Notes: generated by a model not told the origin, from the letters alone. A stretch of 25,995 nucleotides of DNA from Candidatus Gastranaerophilales bacterium (GCA_947625445.1 CANQOM010000005.1:1-25995), one strand, 5' to 3'; counted from the first letter of the stretch, positions 15,398 to 23,138 are shown. A program made the numbers and translations.

Positions 15398-16276
15398 ATG
15401 ACAGAAGAAATTTCAGTTGAAAGAAAAATGAAACAATTAAAACTTCGCCGTAAAGCAAGGCGAGGTGAAATTGCCGTTCGCAGATTTTATAAATTTGTAA
15501 GATTCATTATTATTTTAGCTATTTTCTATTTGATATACAGACTATCAATAATGCATTATTGGTATTTCCCATCTAATATATATAATGAGCCTTTAGGTAA
15601 GCATATTGAAATATTGGGAAATAAAATTGTGCCTTCGAACAGAATTTTATCGGGCATGAAAAAATATAAATTGCCTCATAAACCTTTGTATATGATAAAT
15701 ATTTCACAAATGGCAAATGAAATAGAAAAATTAACTCCCGTAAAAAGAGTATATATAAGAAGATTTTGGATGCCTGCAAGATTAACGATAATGGTTGAGG
15801 AAATAACTCCTATACTGACAATAGCACCTTCAGAAGATGCACCGGATATCGCTGCTTTTGCATATACCGGTGAATTAATTTCAAGAGATTACCTACCACT
15901 TTCAAAAGATTTTAAGACCGCAAGAATATTAAGTTACGGTACTAAAGGTGATGATTATGAAAAATGGGATAAGGAAAAAATCCTTGATTTATATAAATTG
16001 TCAAAAAAATTAGAAGAATATTCAGGAGAAAAAGTTCTTTATATAGATTTGAGAAATCCTCATAATGCTTTTGCTCAATTAGAAAGTGTAAAACTTAGAC
16101 TTGGTGAAATTGATCCTTCTTTGTTTGAAAGGATAAAAGCTATTAATCCAATCTTGCCGGAAATAAAACAACTTGATAAAAAAGTTAAATATATTGATTT
16201 ATCTTGGAAGGATTCTAAATATATTAAACTTGATAATCAACAACAACATCAAGTTCAAATGGAAGAAAATAATTAA
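15398..16276 (+). CDS. ftsQ: Cell division protein FtsQ/DivIB
   Basis: This bitopic divisome protein joins early and late division proteins through FtsB/FtsL. It has 292 residues: a long basic cytoplasmic tail (KLRRKARRGEIAVRR, 15-29), one membrane helix (about 33-53), then an extracytoplasmic POTRA domain starting HIEILGNKIVPSNRIL (about 69-84) and the beta domain (about 140-270). Sequence in the family is loose; the call rests on architecture plus position after murC-murB-ddl, the classic place for ftsQ in the dcw cluster. The usual ftsA and ftsZ do not follow. Its stop overlaps by four bases the stop of a convergent small gene. Its partner of the DivIC/FtsB type is encoded at 3164-3574. 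Confidence 0.85.
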   Translation: MTEEISVERKMKQLKLRRKARRGEIAVRRFYKFVRFIIILAIFYLIYRLSIMHYWYFPSNIYNEPLGKHIEILGNKIVPSNRILSGMKKYKLPHKPLYMINISQMANEIEKLTPVKRVYIRRFWMPARLTIMVEEITPILTIAPSEDAPDIAAFAYTGELISRDYLPLSKDFKTARILSYGTKGDDYEKWDKEKILDLYKLSKKLEEYSGEKVLYIDLRNPHNAFAQLESVKLRLGEIDPSLFERIKAINPILPEIKQLDKKVKYIDLSWKDSKYIKLDNQQQHQVQMEENN

Positions 16277-16476
16277 TCACTTTCAGCTACAACTGTTACA
16301 ATTTGATTTCCGTAACTGTCAACGTGACCATCTGTTTTTTCAATAATATACCTTAATCCTTCTTTTCCTTCGATAGCTTTTTGGGCAACTTCAAGAGCTT
16401 TATCAAAATTTGTATATTCTCCTATTTGTTTTCTGGAAAATTCAGAATAATCTCTTTCTGTTATTACGTGATACAT
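16273..16476 (-). CDS. Small hypothetical protein, 67 residues
   Basis: No family is recognised. The protein is acidic and soluble, with no Cys, signal peptide or membrane helix. A central amphipathic helix (about residues 23-38, FDKALEVAQKAIEGKE) lies between likely short strands. The start at 16476 has a clear ribosome binding site (AAGGAG, about 6 bases upstream). Together with a composition unlike a shadow frame, this supports a real gene. Its stop shares bases with the ftsQ stop (convergent overlap 16273-16276). It could be a small regulator or DUF-type protein; nothing in the sequence says which. Confidence 0.7.
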   Translation of the reverse strand: MYHVITERDYSEFSRKQIGEYTNFDKALEVAQKAIEGKEGLRYIIEKTDGHVDSYGNQIVTVVAESD

Positions 16477-16585
16477 TTTAGTCTCCTTTTTTCATATATA
16501 TCATACTACATAATCTTTTATAAACAATAAAATAAGTTTTTATGCTAACTTTTTGCTTATTATAATTTTATGATAACATCATAGT

Positions 16586-17797
16586 ATGAAATCTATTTTT
16601 CGAGCATTAAAATACAGAAATTTTCGATTATTTTTCCCGGGGCTAATGGTAGCTCAAATCGGAATTTGGACTCAAAATGTAGCAATTAGTTGGATGGTTT
16701 ATGATATAACAAAGTCTGCATTTTTTATGGGAACGGTAATGTTTTTAAGTGCTCTTCCTTTATTTATAATTACCCCTTTTGCTGGGGTTATAATAGATAA
16801 GTTTGATAAACATAAATTACTCAGAATTATTCAAAATTTGTTTGCTTTACAAGCCTTTTTAATGGCTTTTATTACATTATTTTCTCAAATAGAAATATGG
16901 CAAATAGCTGTTTTGGGTGTGTTTTTAAATATTATTGCTGCAATAGACAGTCCTTTAAGACAATCAATGTTTGTTGAATTAGTAGATGATAAAAAAGATC
17001 TGGGTAATGCTATTGCTTTAAATTCTACCTGCTTTAATATTGCAAGACTTGTAGGCCCTGCTATTGCAGGCGTATTAATTGCCTCTGTCGGAGTAGGATA
17101 CTGTTTTTTGATAAATTTTTTGTGTTTTATTCCTGTTAATATTTTGATACTTTTTATGAAAATAAATGAAGTAAAAGAAGGGAAAATAAAAAATGAAACT
17201 GTTATTGAGGGTTTAAAAGAAGGAATTGAATATGTTTTTAATACTCCAAAAATCGGAACTTTATTACTTTATATAGCATTGTTTAGTTTTTTGGGAATGA
17301 CATATCCAATGTTAATGCCGATTTATACTGCAGAAGTTCTGCATAAAAATGCTGATACCTTGGGGTTCTTAATGAGTGTTGCCGGTTTTGGAGCTATATC
17401 AGTATCGTTGTTAATGGCTGCTAAATCATCAATTAAAGGATTAAAGGTTATTCTTTCTCTTACCACTTTCCTTTTTGGTATTGGGTTTATTATTCTTGGA
17501 ATTACCAAAAATGGCTTTTATTCTTCACTAGGTATGTTATTAGTCGGAGTAGGAACGATTGGAACTTTAACATCTGTTAATACTCTAATTCAATCAGTAG
17601 TCAGTGATGACAAAAGAGGTAGAGTTATGAGTATTCATTCAATATGTTATATGGGAACTGTTTCTTTAAGTAATTTTTTTGCAGGTTCTTTTGCTCACGT
17701 TTTAGGTATAGCAAATGCATTATTATGTCTTGGTATACTTATTTCATTTGTGGGTATTTATTTCTTTTTTAAATTAAAAAAGTTTATTTATTCTTAA
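16586..17797 (+). CDS. Major facilitator superfamily transporter, exporter-like
   Basis: This is a 403-residue polytopic inner-membrane protein with about 12 helices. The start MKSIFRALKYRNFRLFFPG and AQIGIWTQNVAISWMVYDIT are typical of the MFS_3/EntS-like efflux group (enterobactin or macrolide exporters). The MFS loop 2-3 motif is present as GVIIDKFDKHKLL (about 72-84), and PLRQSMFVELV follows helix 4 as in that group. The substrate is not predictable. The ATG at 16586 has no ribosome binding site; TATGAT (16569-16574) or TATAAT (16561-16566) lies just upstream, so it may be leaderless or nearly so. It converges on the flavoprotein gene with only two bases between stops. Confidence 0.88.
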   Translation: MKSIFRALKYRNFRLFFPGLMVAQIGIWTQNVAISWMVYDITKSAFFMGTVMFLSALPLFIITPFAGVIIDKFDKHKLLRIIQNLFALQAFLMAFITLFSQIEIWQIAVLGVFLNIIAAIDSPLRQSMFVELVDDKKDLGNAIALNSTCFNIARLVGPAIAGVLIASVGVGYCFLINFLCFIPVNILILFMKINEVKEGKIKNETVIEGLKEGIEYVFNTPKIGTLLLYIALFSFLGMTYPMLMPIYTAEVLHKNADTLGFLMSVAGFGAISVSLLMAAKSSIKGLKVILSLTTFLFGIGFIILGITKNGFYSSLGMLLVGVGTIGTLTSVNTLIQSVVSDDKRGRVMSIHSICYMGTVSLSNFFAGSFAHVLGIANALLCLGILISFVGIYFFFKLKKFIYS

Positions 17798-17799
17798 TT

Positions 17800-18342
17800 T
17801 TATATATTTTTACCTAAATCATATGCTTTTTGAATATATTCAGGGTGTTTAAAAATATCTCCCGGCATATTAGGTCCTGCTGCACTTAAAAATCCTTTAA
17901 ATTCTACGTTGTTAAAGCAGGAAATCCAACTTTGTACTCCTTTTACAACAGAATGGATTGCATCTTCAGATTCATCACCTGAAGTTGTTATTAAATAAAC
18001 TTCTCTAAATTTATAATCGTCAGCATACAAAGAATTTGCTCTATCTATTAGTGTTTTCATTTGACCTGACATTTCATAATAATATATAGGAGTTACCCAA
18101 ACAATTACATCAGAATTTTTAATTTTCTCGGTAATTTCCAGTGCATGGTCATTTATTACACAATGTCCTATCTTTTGGCAGGTCAAGCAACCTCTGCAAA
18201 ATTGGATTACTTTATCTTTTAATGAAATAAATTCCACTTCATGCCCGGCATCTTTAGCACCTTTTTCGGCTTCTTTTGCCAATACTTCCGAATTACTTTT
18301 GTATCTTATACTTGTAGATATAATTAATACTTTTTTAGACAT
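17800..18342 (-). CDS. Flavodoxin-fold NAD(P)H-dependent reductase (iron-sulfur flavoprotein-like)
   Basis: This is a 180-residue cytoplasmic flavoprotein of the NADPH-dependent FMN reductase group. An FMN phosphate loop is seen at STSIRYKSNSE (10-20). A cysteine cluster C49-x2-C52-x2-C55-x5-C61 follows, as in iron-sulfur flavoproteins from anaerobes that pass electrons to quinones, peroxide or oxygen. The flavin-contact segment is TPIYYYEMSGQMKTLIDR (84-101). The exact electron acceptor is unknown. GGAG precedes the ATG at 18342. It is the last gene of a three-gene minus operon with the hydrolase (39-base gap) and the acetyltransferase. Confidence 0.88.
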   Translation of the reverse strand: MSKKVLIISTSIRYKSNSEVLAKEAEKGAKDAGHEVEFISLKDKVIQFCRGCLTCQKIGHCVINDHALEITEKIKNSDVIVWVTPIYYYEMSGQMKTLIDRANSLYADDYKFREVYLITTSGDESEDAIHSVVKGVQSWISCFNNVEFKGFLSAAGPNMPGDIFKHPEYIQKAYDLGKNI

Positions 18343-18381
18343 TTCATACTCCTATACTTTATTATCAGATATTTCAAATAA

Positions 18382-19407
18382 TTATATTAAATATTTATTA
18401 TAAAAGTCAGTAATTTTATCAAATGGAATTTTGTCCATATTATCATATAAATCTACGTGAGTAGCATCAGGTATAATTAATAACTCTTTATTTTCTCCTT
18501 TAAGGTGTCTATATGCATCTTCACTAAAGTATCTGCTATGAGCTTTCTCTCCGTGTATCATTAAAACCGCATTTTGAATTTCATTGGAATATTTGAGTAT
18601 CGGCATATTCATAAAAGATAAAGAGGATGTTGCATTCCAATTGCCGTTTGAATTAATAGATCTTTTATGAAATCCTCTTTGAGTTTTATAATAATCAAAA
18701 TAATCTTTAACAAATTGAGGTTCTTCTCCCGTTAATTTTTCCGGTAAACCGGGAGCTTTAGCATATGTTTTTGTTTTAAAATCTTCTGTTCTTTGCTTAT
18801 TTAAATTTTGTCTTTTTTCATATCTTGCTTTTTCATCCATTGCATCAAAATAATCGTTAGCATTTAATCTTGTCATATCGTACATTGTTGAAGTAACTGT
18901 AGCTTTGATTCTCGTATCCATTGCGGCTGCATTTAACCCCATGCCGCCGAAACCACAAATCCCAAGTATACCTATTTTATCAGAATCTACATTCTTATAA
19001 TTACTTAAGAAGTCAACGGCAGCACTAAAATCTTCAGTGTTAATATCAGGTGAAGCAACATTTCTCGGAGTGCCTCCGCTTTCTCCGGTGTATGACGGGT
19101 CAAATGCCAATGTTATAAATCCTCTTTGAGCAAGTGTTTGAGCATATAAACCTGATGCCTGTTCCTTTACTGCTCCGAATGGTCCGCTTATTGCTATTGC
19201 CGGAAGTTTTTCATTCTTTTTATCTTTGGGAATATATAATTCACCTATTAATTTTATCCCATATCTGTTTTTAAAACTTACTTTTTTTACAATTACTTTA
19301 TCACTTTTTTTAAATGTTTTGTCCCATTTGCAAATTCTGTATAAGCACATACAAGTTCCTCCTACTATAAATAAAAGTATCAAACAAATAATTATTTTTT
19401 TAATCAT
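18382..19407 (-). CDS. Alpha/beta hydrolase with cysteine nucleophile and N-terminal membrane anchor
   Basis: This is a 341-residue hydrolase of the dienelactone-hydrolase-like branch. An N-terminal hydrophobic stretch (about 4-24) looks like a signal anchor, placing the enzyme outside the inner membrane; its cysteines do not make a proper lipobox. The nucleophile elbow is GICGFGG, with Cys151 where serine is usual. Other marks are FDPSYTGESGG (102-112), STMYDMTRLNANDYFD (173-188), VLMIHGEKAHSRYFSED, and the likely catalytic His in PDATHVDLYD. The function of this branch is not known to me. The start lies inside the end of the acetyltransferase gene (8-base overlap) with AGAGG before it, so the two are translationally coupled. 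Confidence 0.85.
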   Translation of the reverse strand: MIKKIIICLILLFIVGGTCMCLYRICKWDKTFKKSDKVIVKKVSFKNRYGIKLIGELYIPKDKKNEKLPAIAISGPFGAVKEQASGLYAQTLAQRGFITLAFDPSYTGESGGTPRNVASPDINTEDFSAAVDFLSNYKNVDSDKIGILGICGFGGMGLNAAAMDTRIKATVTSTMYDMTRLNANDYFDAMDEKARYEKRQNLNKQRTEDFKTKTYAKAPGLPEKLTGEEPQFVKDYFDYYKTQRGFHKRSINSNGNWNATSSLSFMNMPILKYSNEIQNAVLMIHGEKAHSRYFSEDAYRHLKGENKELLIIPDATHVDLYDNMDKIPFDKITDFYNKYLI

Positions 19408-19978
19408 TATTCACCTCTATTTTTTTTATAATTTTTGCCGGATTTCCTGCAACAATCGTATTAGCATGAACACTTTTAGTAACTACACTTCCTGCTCCTA
19501 TTATTGCACCGTCTCCAATTTCAACTCCCGGTAAAATTGTACTGTCTGAACCTATCCAAACTTTGTTCCCTATTTTTACCGGGTTAGGATTTAAATTAGC
19601 TCTTTTTTGGGGATTAAAATCATGATTTAATGTTGCAATAGTTACGTTATGCCCAATTAAACAATCGTCTCCTATTGTTATGCCTCCTTGATCTTGAAAT
19701 CTGCAGCAGGCATTTATGAAAACATTTTTTCCTATTGTAATATTTTTTCCACAGTCAGTGTAAAATGGTGGAAATAATCCGAAATTTTTATCAATTTCTT
19801 TTCCTGTTAATTTTGAAAAAAGTATTCTTATTTCTTCAGGGGTATTATATTTATTATTTATTTCATTTGTTATCTTTAATGCTTCTTGTGAATATTTATG
19901 GAACATTTCAAAAATTTCAGACCCCTTTATTACAGGTTGTTGTTTTTTCATTTGTTCGATAAAATCTTCTAAATTCAT
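19400..19978 (-). CDS. Sugar O-acetyltransferase (maltose/galactoside/NodL type, left-handed beta helix)
   Basis: This acetyl-CoA-dependent enzyme acetylates a hydroxyl of a sugar or glycoside; the acceptor is not predictable. From ATG 19978 it has 192 residues. An N-terminal helical cap of the maltose acetyltransferase type (about 1-55, ending LTGKEIDKNF) is followed by hexapeptide repeats (ITIGKNVFINACC, ITIGDDCLIGHNV). The loop TLNHDFNPQKR carries the catalytic His, and the end is VKIGNKVWIGSDSTILPGVEIGDGAIIGAGSVV. The frame extends upstream to an ATG at 20008, but AAGGAT about 7 bases before 19978 favours that start. It is first in the minus operon with the hydrolase and flavoprotein and divergent from the AbiH-like gene. 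Confidence 0.9.
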   Translation of the reverse strand: MNLEDFIEQMKKQQPVIKGSEIFEMFHKYSQEALKITNEINNKYNTPEEIRILFSKLTGKEIDKNFGLFPPFYTDCGKNITIGKNVFINACCRFQDQGGITIGDDCLIGHNVTIATLNHDFNPQKRANLNPNPVKIGNKVWIGSDSTILPGVEIGDGAIIGAGSVVTKSVHANTIVAGNPAKIIKKIEVNND

Positions 19979-20079
19979 TAATTTATCCTTAATTTTCTCT
20001 ATTATCATAATCGAAAAATGTTATAATTCCAATGTCTTTATTTTGTACGATTAATTTATATATATGAAAGAGTTTAAAA

Positions 20080-21336
20080 GTGGAAAAGATTGATACTTTA
20101 GTAATTATCGGTAACGGTTTTGATATTTGGCAAAATATTAAAACTCAGTTTAGTGAATTTGAAAAATATTATAATCAACACAAGTACGAAATTATTGAAA
20201 AACTAAAAATCCCCCGTTATACATGTGAATATAATTCACGTAAATATAATTTTACAGATGTAGAGCTGATTTTTGGGGACCCTTTTGAACCGTATAGTTT
20301 AGATACGGATTTTTGGAATACTTTTGAATCGTCATTGGCTGATATAGATTCTTATAATATTAATTTATATTTTGGTAAAAGCAAAAATGACCTTAAACTT
20401 ATGAAAAAAAGTATGTCTAATGCCGGACGGATTTTAAAAGAAGCCTTTTGCCGGTGGATTTTATCATTAAAAATAGAAAATCTTAAAAGTAAATTTAGAT
20501 TTAAAAAAAATTGTTTCTTCATTAATTTTAATTATACGGATACTCTTTCTAAACGTTTTGGAGTTGATGAAGATAATATCTGTTATATACATGGACAAGC
20601 AAAAGATAAAGATAGTATTGTTTTTGGGCATTCTTTTCACCCTGAAGAACCAAATAAGTATCTGTATCAATTGAAAGGGAGATTTAAAGGATTATATTTA
20701 ATTGAAAATATGTTATATGCGTGTGATAAACATGTTAGAGATAATATTACATGCTTAGCTATGGAGTTATCTTTATCTTTGATTAAACCTGAAGATATTA
20801 AACATATTTATGTTTTAGGGCATTCTTTCGGAAGTGTGGATTTTGAATATTTTAAATATCTTAAATCAATAACCAGTGTTAATAATGAATTATATAAAGA
20901 AGAAGATGAATTAAAAAAATTAAAAATTCCTGAAAATCCATATCTTAGAATACAATACTCCGTTATGAAATACGGAAAAGATTTATTACGTAATCAAAAA
21001 ATTCCTTATGAATTAGAAATGATTGTAAAAAACTGTTATTTGAAAGAACAAGCAAAAAGAGATGAATTTATTATTAAAGAATATTTGGATGGCTTATTTA
21101 GTGTATTTGATATAGATAAAAGAAATAAAAAACATTATCAGAGGAAAAAAACATATGATTTTAATAAACATATTAAAAAACGAAAAAAAGATGCTAAATG
21201 GCACATTTCTTATTTCTCGGATACAGATAAAAAACATATAAAAAAAGTGATGAAAATGTTAAAATGTAAAGATTATGAATTATTTAACAGTATAGATGAA
21301 ACAATTAAACCAATAATAATAAAAAAAGAAAATTAA
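20080..21336 (+). CDS. AbiH-family protein (phage abortive infection)
   Basis: The 418-residue protein matches the AbiH family, whose founding member from Lactococcus blocks phage by abortive infection; the biochemical action is not established. Family marks in order: VIIGNGFDIWQNIKTQFSEF (8-27), where NGFD is nearly invariant; FWNTFESSL (78-86); FINFNYTDTL (147-156); IHG (170-172); FGHS (182-185); and VLGHSFGSVDFEYF (245-258). The C-terminal 90 residues are very basic (HIKKRKKDAKWH and similar), suggesting nucleic-acid or ribosome contact; that is inference. The start is GTG at 20080, just before the first conserved strand, with GAAAGAG upstream. No partner gene follows: the next feature is tRNA-Ser on the other strand. 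It sits in an accessory-like stretch. Confidence 0.85.
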   Translation: MEKIDTLVIIGNGFDIWQNIKTQFSEFEKYYNQHKYEIIEKLKIPRYTCEYNSRKYNFTDVELIFGDPFEPYSLDTDFWNTFESSLADIDSYNINLYFGKSKNDLKLMKKSMSNAGRILKEAFCRWILSLKIENLKSKFRFKKNCFFINFNYTDTLSKRFGVDEDNICYIHGQAKDKDSIVFGHSFHPEEPNKYLYQLKGRFKGLYLIENMLYACDKHVRDNITCLAMELSLSLIKPEDIKHIYVLGHSFGSVDFEYFKYLKSITSVNNELYKEEDELKKLKIPENPYLRIQYSVMKYGKDLLRNQKIPYELEMIVKNCYLKEQAKRDEFIIKEYLDGLFSVFDIDKRNKKHYQRKKTYDFNKHIKKRKKDAKWHISYFSDTDKKHIKKVMKMLKCKDYELFNSIDETIKPIIIKKEN

Positions 21337-21406
21337 ATTTTTTATTATTTCTACACTTTGCTTTATGGGTTTTCATATCTCTGCTTTACTAAAAAACAAA
21401 AAAGAA

Positions 21407-21496
21407 CGGAGAAGGTGGGATTCGAACCCACGGTACAGATTACTCCATACAACACCTTAGCAGGGTGCCGCCTTAAACCTACTCGGCCACTTCTCC
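21407..21496 (-). tRNA. tRNA-Ser (anticodon GCT)
   Basis: This is a class II tRNA of 90 bases with a long variable arm. On the minus strand the acceptor GGAGAAG pairs with CTTCTCC. The D-arm begins TGGCCGAGT. The anticodon stem GCACC/GGTGT carries loop CTGCTAA, so the anticodon is GCT (plus-strand 21459-21461). The T-arm has GTGGG-TTCGAAT-CCCAC. The discriminator is G73, and CCA is not encoded. Confidence 0.96.
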
Positions 21497-21510
21497 AAAG
21501 CATTTTCTTA

Positions 21511-21540
21511 ATACTATCATAAATATACCTTTTTATTCAA
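21511..21540 (-). promoter_or_regulatory. Predicted promoter of tRNA-Ser
   Basis: Read on the minus strand, TTGAAT (21540-21535), an 18-base spacer and TAGTAT (21516-21511) predict a start near 21504, about 8 bases before the mature tRNA end. Confidence 0.45.
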
Positions 21541-21562
21541 GTATAATATTCTTAACTTTTCT

Positions 21563-21595
21563 TATAATACTAACAAATTTTTTTTTGTTAGTATT
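21563..21595 (+). promoter_or_regulatory. Hairpin overlapping a -10 box before the AAA+ ATPase gene
   Basis: AATACTAACAAA (21566-21577) and TTTGTTAGTATT (21584-21595) form a perfect 12-base inverted repeat around six T. A TATAAT at 21563-21568 overlaps its left edge. It might be an operator, or a structure at the very 5' end of the message. No T-run follows the stem on this strand, so it is not a terminator for plus-strand transcripts. Confidence 0.4.
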
Positions 21596-21632
21596 TAAAA
21601 TTACATAGATATATTTTTGAGGAACATTAATA

Positions 21633-23063
21633 GTGAAAATTTCTTTTACTCCATCTAGAAACAATGTGAGCTTTGGATATAATAAAAAGTTAAATCAGGA
21701 TGTAATTTCTAATCTTAAAAAATATCCTAACAAAAATTGGGCTAATGCAATGTTAGATATTAACAATCAATGTAATAGTCTTGAGGATATTTTAATTAGA
21801 ACTGAAGAAAATGATAAAGAAACTTTTCAGGATTGTAAGTATTTATTTTTGGAGTTAAAAAGTTATTTTGCAGATTTAATGTCAATAATTTTTTTAGATC
21901 TCCATTACGCAGATAGAGAATCAAAACATTATGATAATGCCTACAGAAAACATGCAAAATGTTCTGATGATTGGAGAAAAGAAGCTTGTTATGCAGTTGG
22001 GTCTTTTGCTGAAAACCCTCCTGAATTATATAAACAATATGCAGCTGAAATTACAAATGAATTAACTGAAAAGAAATTAAATACTAATTCAGCTCAAAAA
22101 ACAAGTCAGACTGATGAATCCTCAAAAAAACCAAAGGAAGAAGAATCAAAACTTTCTGATGAAAATATCAAAATAAATGATAAATATATATCAAAATACG
22201 TTCCAGGTTTAAATGCTCCTAAAGGCTTTGAAGATGTGGCGGGGATGGAAGATGTTAAAGAAAAATTTAATGATGGAATACTTCAAGCGTTAAAAAATCC
22301 TGAAGAAGCAGAAAAAGATTTTGAAGAATACGGAATAAAAATGCCAAGAGGTATTTTACTATACGGGCCTCCCGGATGCGGTAAAACATTTATATCAGAA
22401 GCACTTGCTCAAGAAGCCGGTGTGCCTATGTATCAATTGAAACTTACTGACATTGGTTCGTCTTATATTAATGCATCTTCTAAAAATTTAAAAGAGGCAT
22501 TTGATGAGGCAATCAGACACGCTAAAATCACTAAAAAACCTACAATATTAAAAATGGAAGAAGTTGATACCATTGGGACAGAACGTTCTAATAAAATAAA
22601 TAATGAAGATTCTAAGATGGTTGGTACATTTCTTCAATGTATGGATGAAGCCGAAGACGCAAAAGTTTTTGTTATTGGCACAACAAATAAATTCCAAAAT
22701 CTGGACCCTGCGTTAAGAAGAAGATTTGATTCTAAAGCTCCTGTTAGTATTCCTGAAGATGAAACTATTCAATGGTTAGTTAAACATTTTCTATCTAAGG
22801 TTACGAAAGGTTCTCAACTTATAGCTGATGATGATGCTATTAAAGAAATATCAAAGAAACTTTACGGTTATTCTAACGATTCTATTGTGAAAATTTCGAT
22901 GGAAGCAGGAAAACTTGCAAAAAAACGTAATCGTGATTTTATTAGTAAAGAAGATTATTTTAATGCTATAAAAAATTCAACTGAAGAAAAACCTGATTTG
23001 AAATTATTCTTACCTAATGAAGATTTAAAAGTTACAAAAGGTAAAATAGGATTTAATAAATAG
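21633..23063 (+). CDS. AAA+ ATPase with unique N-terminal domain and altered Walker B
   Basis: This is a 476-residue cytoplasmic ATPase of the classic AAA family (FtsH/Vps4/katanin-like module). Residues 1-145 are an unrecognised, mostly helical domain that opens with KISFTPSRNNVSFG. Residues 148-185 are a Lys/Glu/Ser-rich linker. The AAA module follows: GFEDVAGMEDVK (198-209), Walker A GPPGCGKT (245-252), Walker B ILKMEE (305-310, where most have a hydrophobic run then DE), sensor 1 IGTTN (348-352), and arginine finger region ALRRRFD (360-366) in the Vps4-like spacing. The small helical lid ends near 445. No protease domain follows, so it is a remodelling ATPase, not FtsH. The start is GTG at 21633 with GAGG about 10 bases upstream. 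It is monocistronic. Confidence 0.88.
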   Translation: MKISFTPSRNNVSFGYNKKLNQDVISNLKKYPNKNWANAMLDINNQCNSLEDILIRTEENDKETFQDCKYLFLELKSYFADLMSIIFLDLHYADRESKHYDNAYRKHAKCSDDWRKEACYAVGSFAENPPELYKQYAAEITNELTEKKLNTNSAQKTSQTDESSKKPKEEESKLSDENIKINDKYISKYVPGLNAPKGFEDVAGMEDVKEKFNDGILQALKNPEEAEKDFEEYGIKMPRGILLYGPPGCGKTFISEALAQEAGVPMYQLKLTDIGSSYINASSKNLKEAFDEAIRHAKITKKPTILKMEEVDTIGTERSNKINNEDSKMVGTFLQCMDEAEDAKVFVIGTTNKFQNLDPALRRRFDSKAPVSIPEDETIQWLVKHFLSKVTKGSQLIADDDAIKEISKKLYGYSNDSIVKISMEAGKLAKKRNRDFISKEDYFNAIKNSTEEKPDLKLFLPNEDLKVTKGKIGFNK

Positions 23064-23097
23064 TTAGATTCTTTATAGTTATGCTTAAAGATGGAAT

Positions 23098-23138
23098 ATA
23101 AGTACAAGTCCTTAAAATATCATTTTAATTAAACTTAT
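23098..23138. terminator. Weak nested hairpin between convergent AAA+ and ftsX genes
   Basis: TTAAAAT (23112-23118) and ATTTTAA (23122-23128) form a 7-pair stem around ATC. An outer ATAAGT/ACTTAT pair (23098-23103 and 23133-23138) extends it after unpaired bases. There is no G/C core or T-run. It may slow RNA polymerase on both strands, but could be chance. Confidence 0.25.

Noticed and set aside
21315..21349. Long A/T hairpin at the end of the AbiH-like gene
   Set aside because: A 12-pair stem of only A-T pairs overlapping the last codons; low stability, so not listed as a terminator.
21407..21496. tRNA-Ser as an integration site for an island carrying the AbiH gene
   Set aside because: No integrase and no second copy of the tRNA 3' end were found in the window, so an attachment site cannot be supported.
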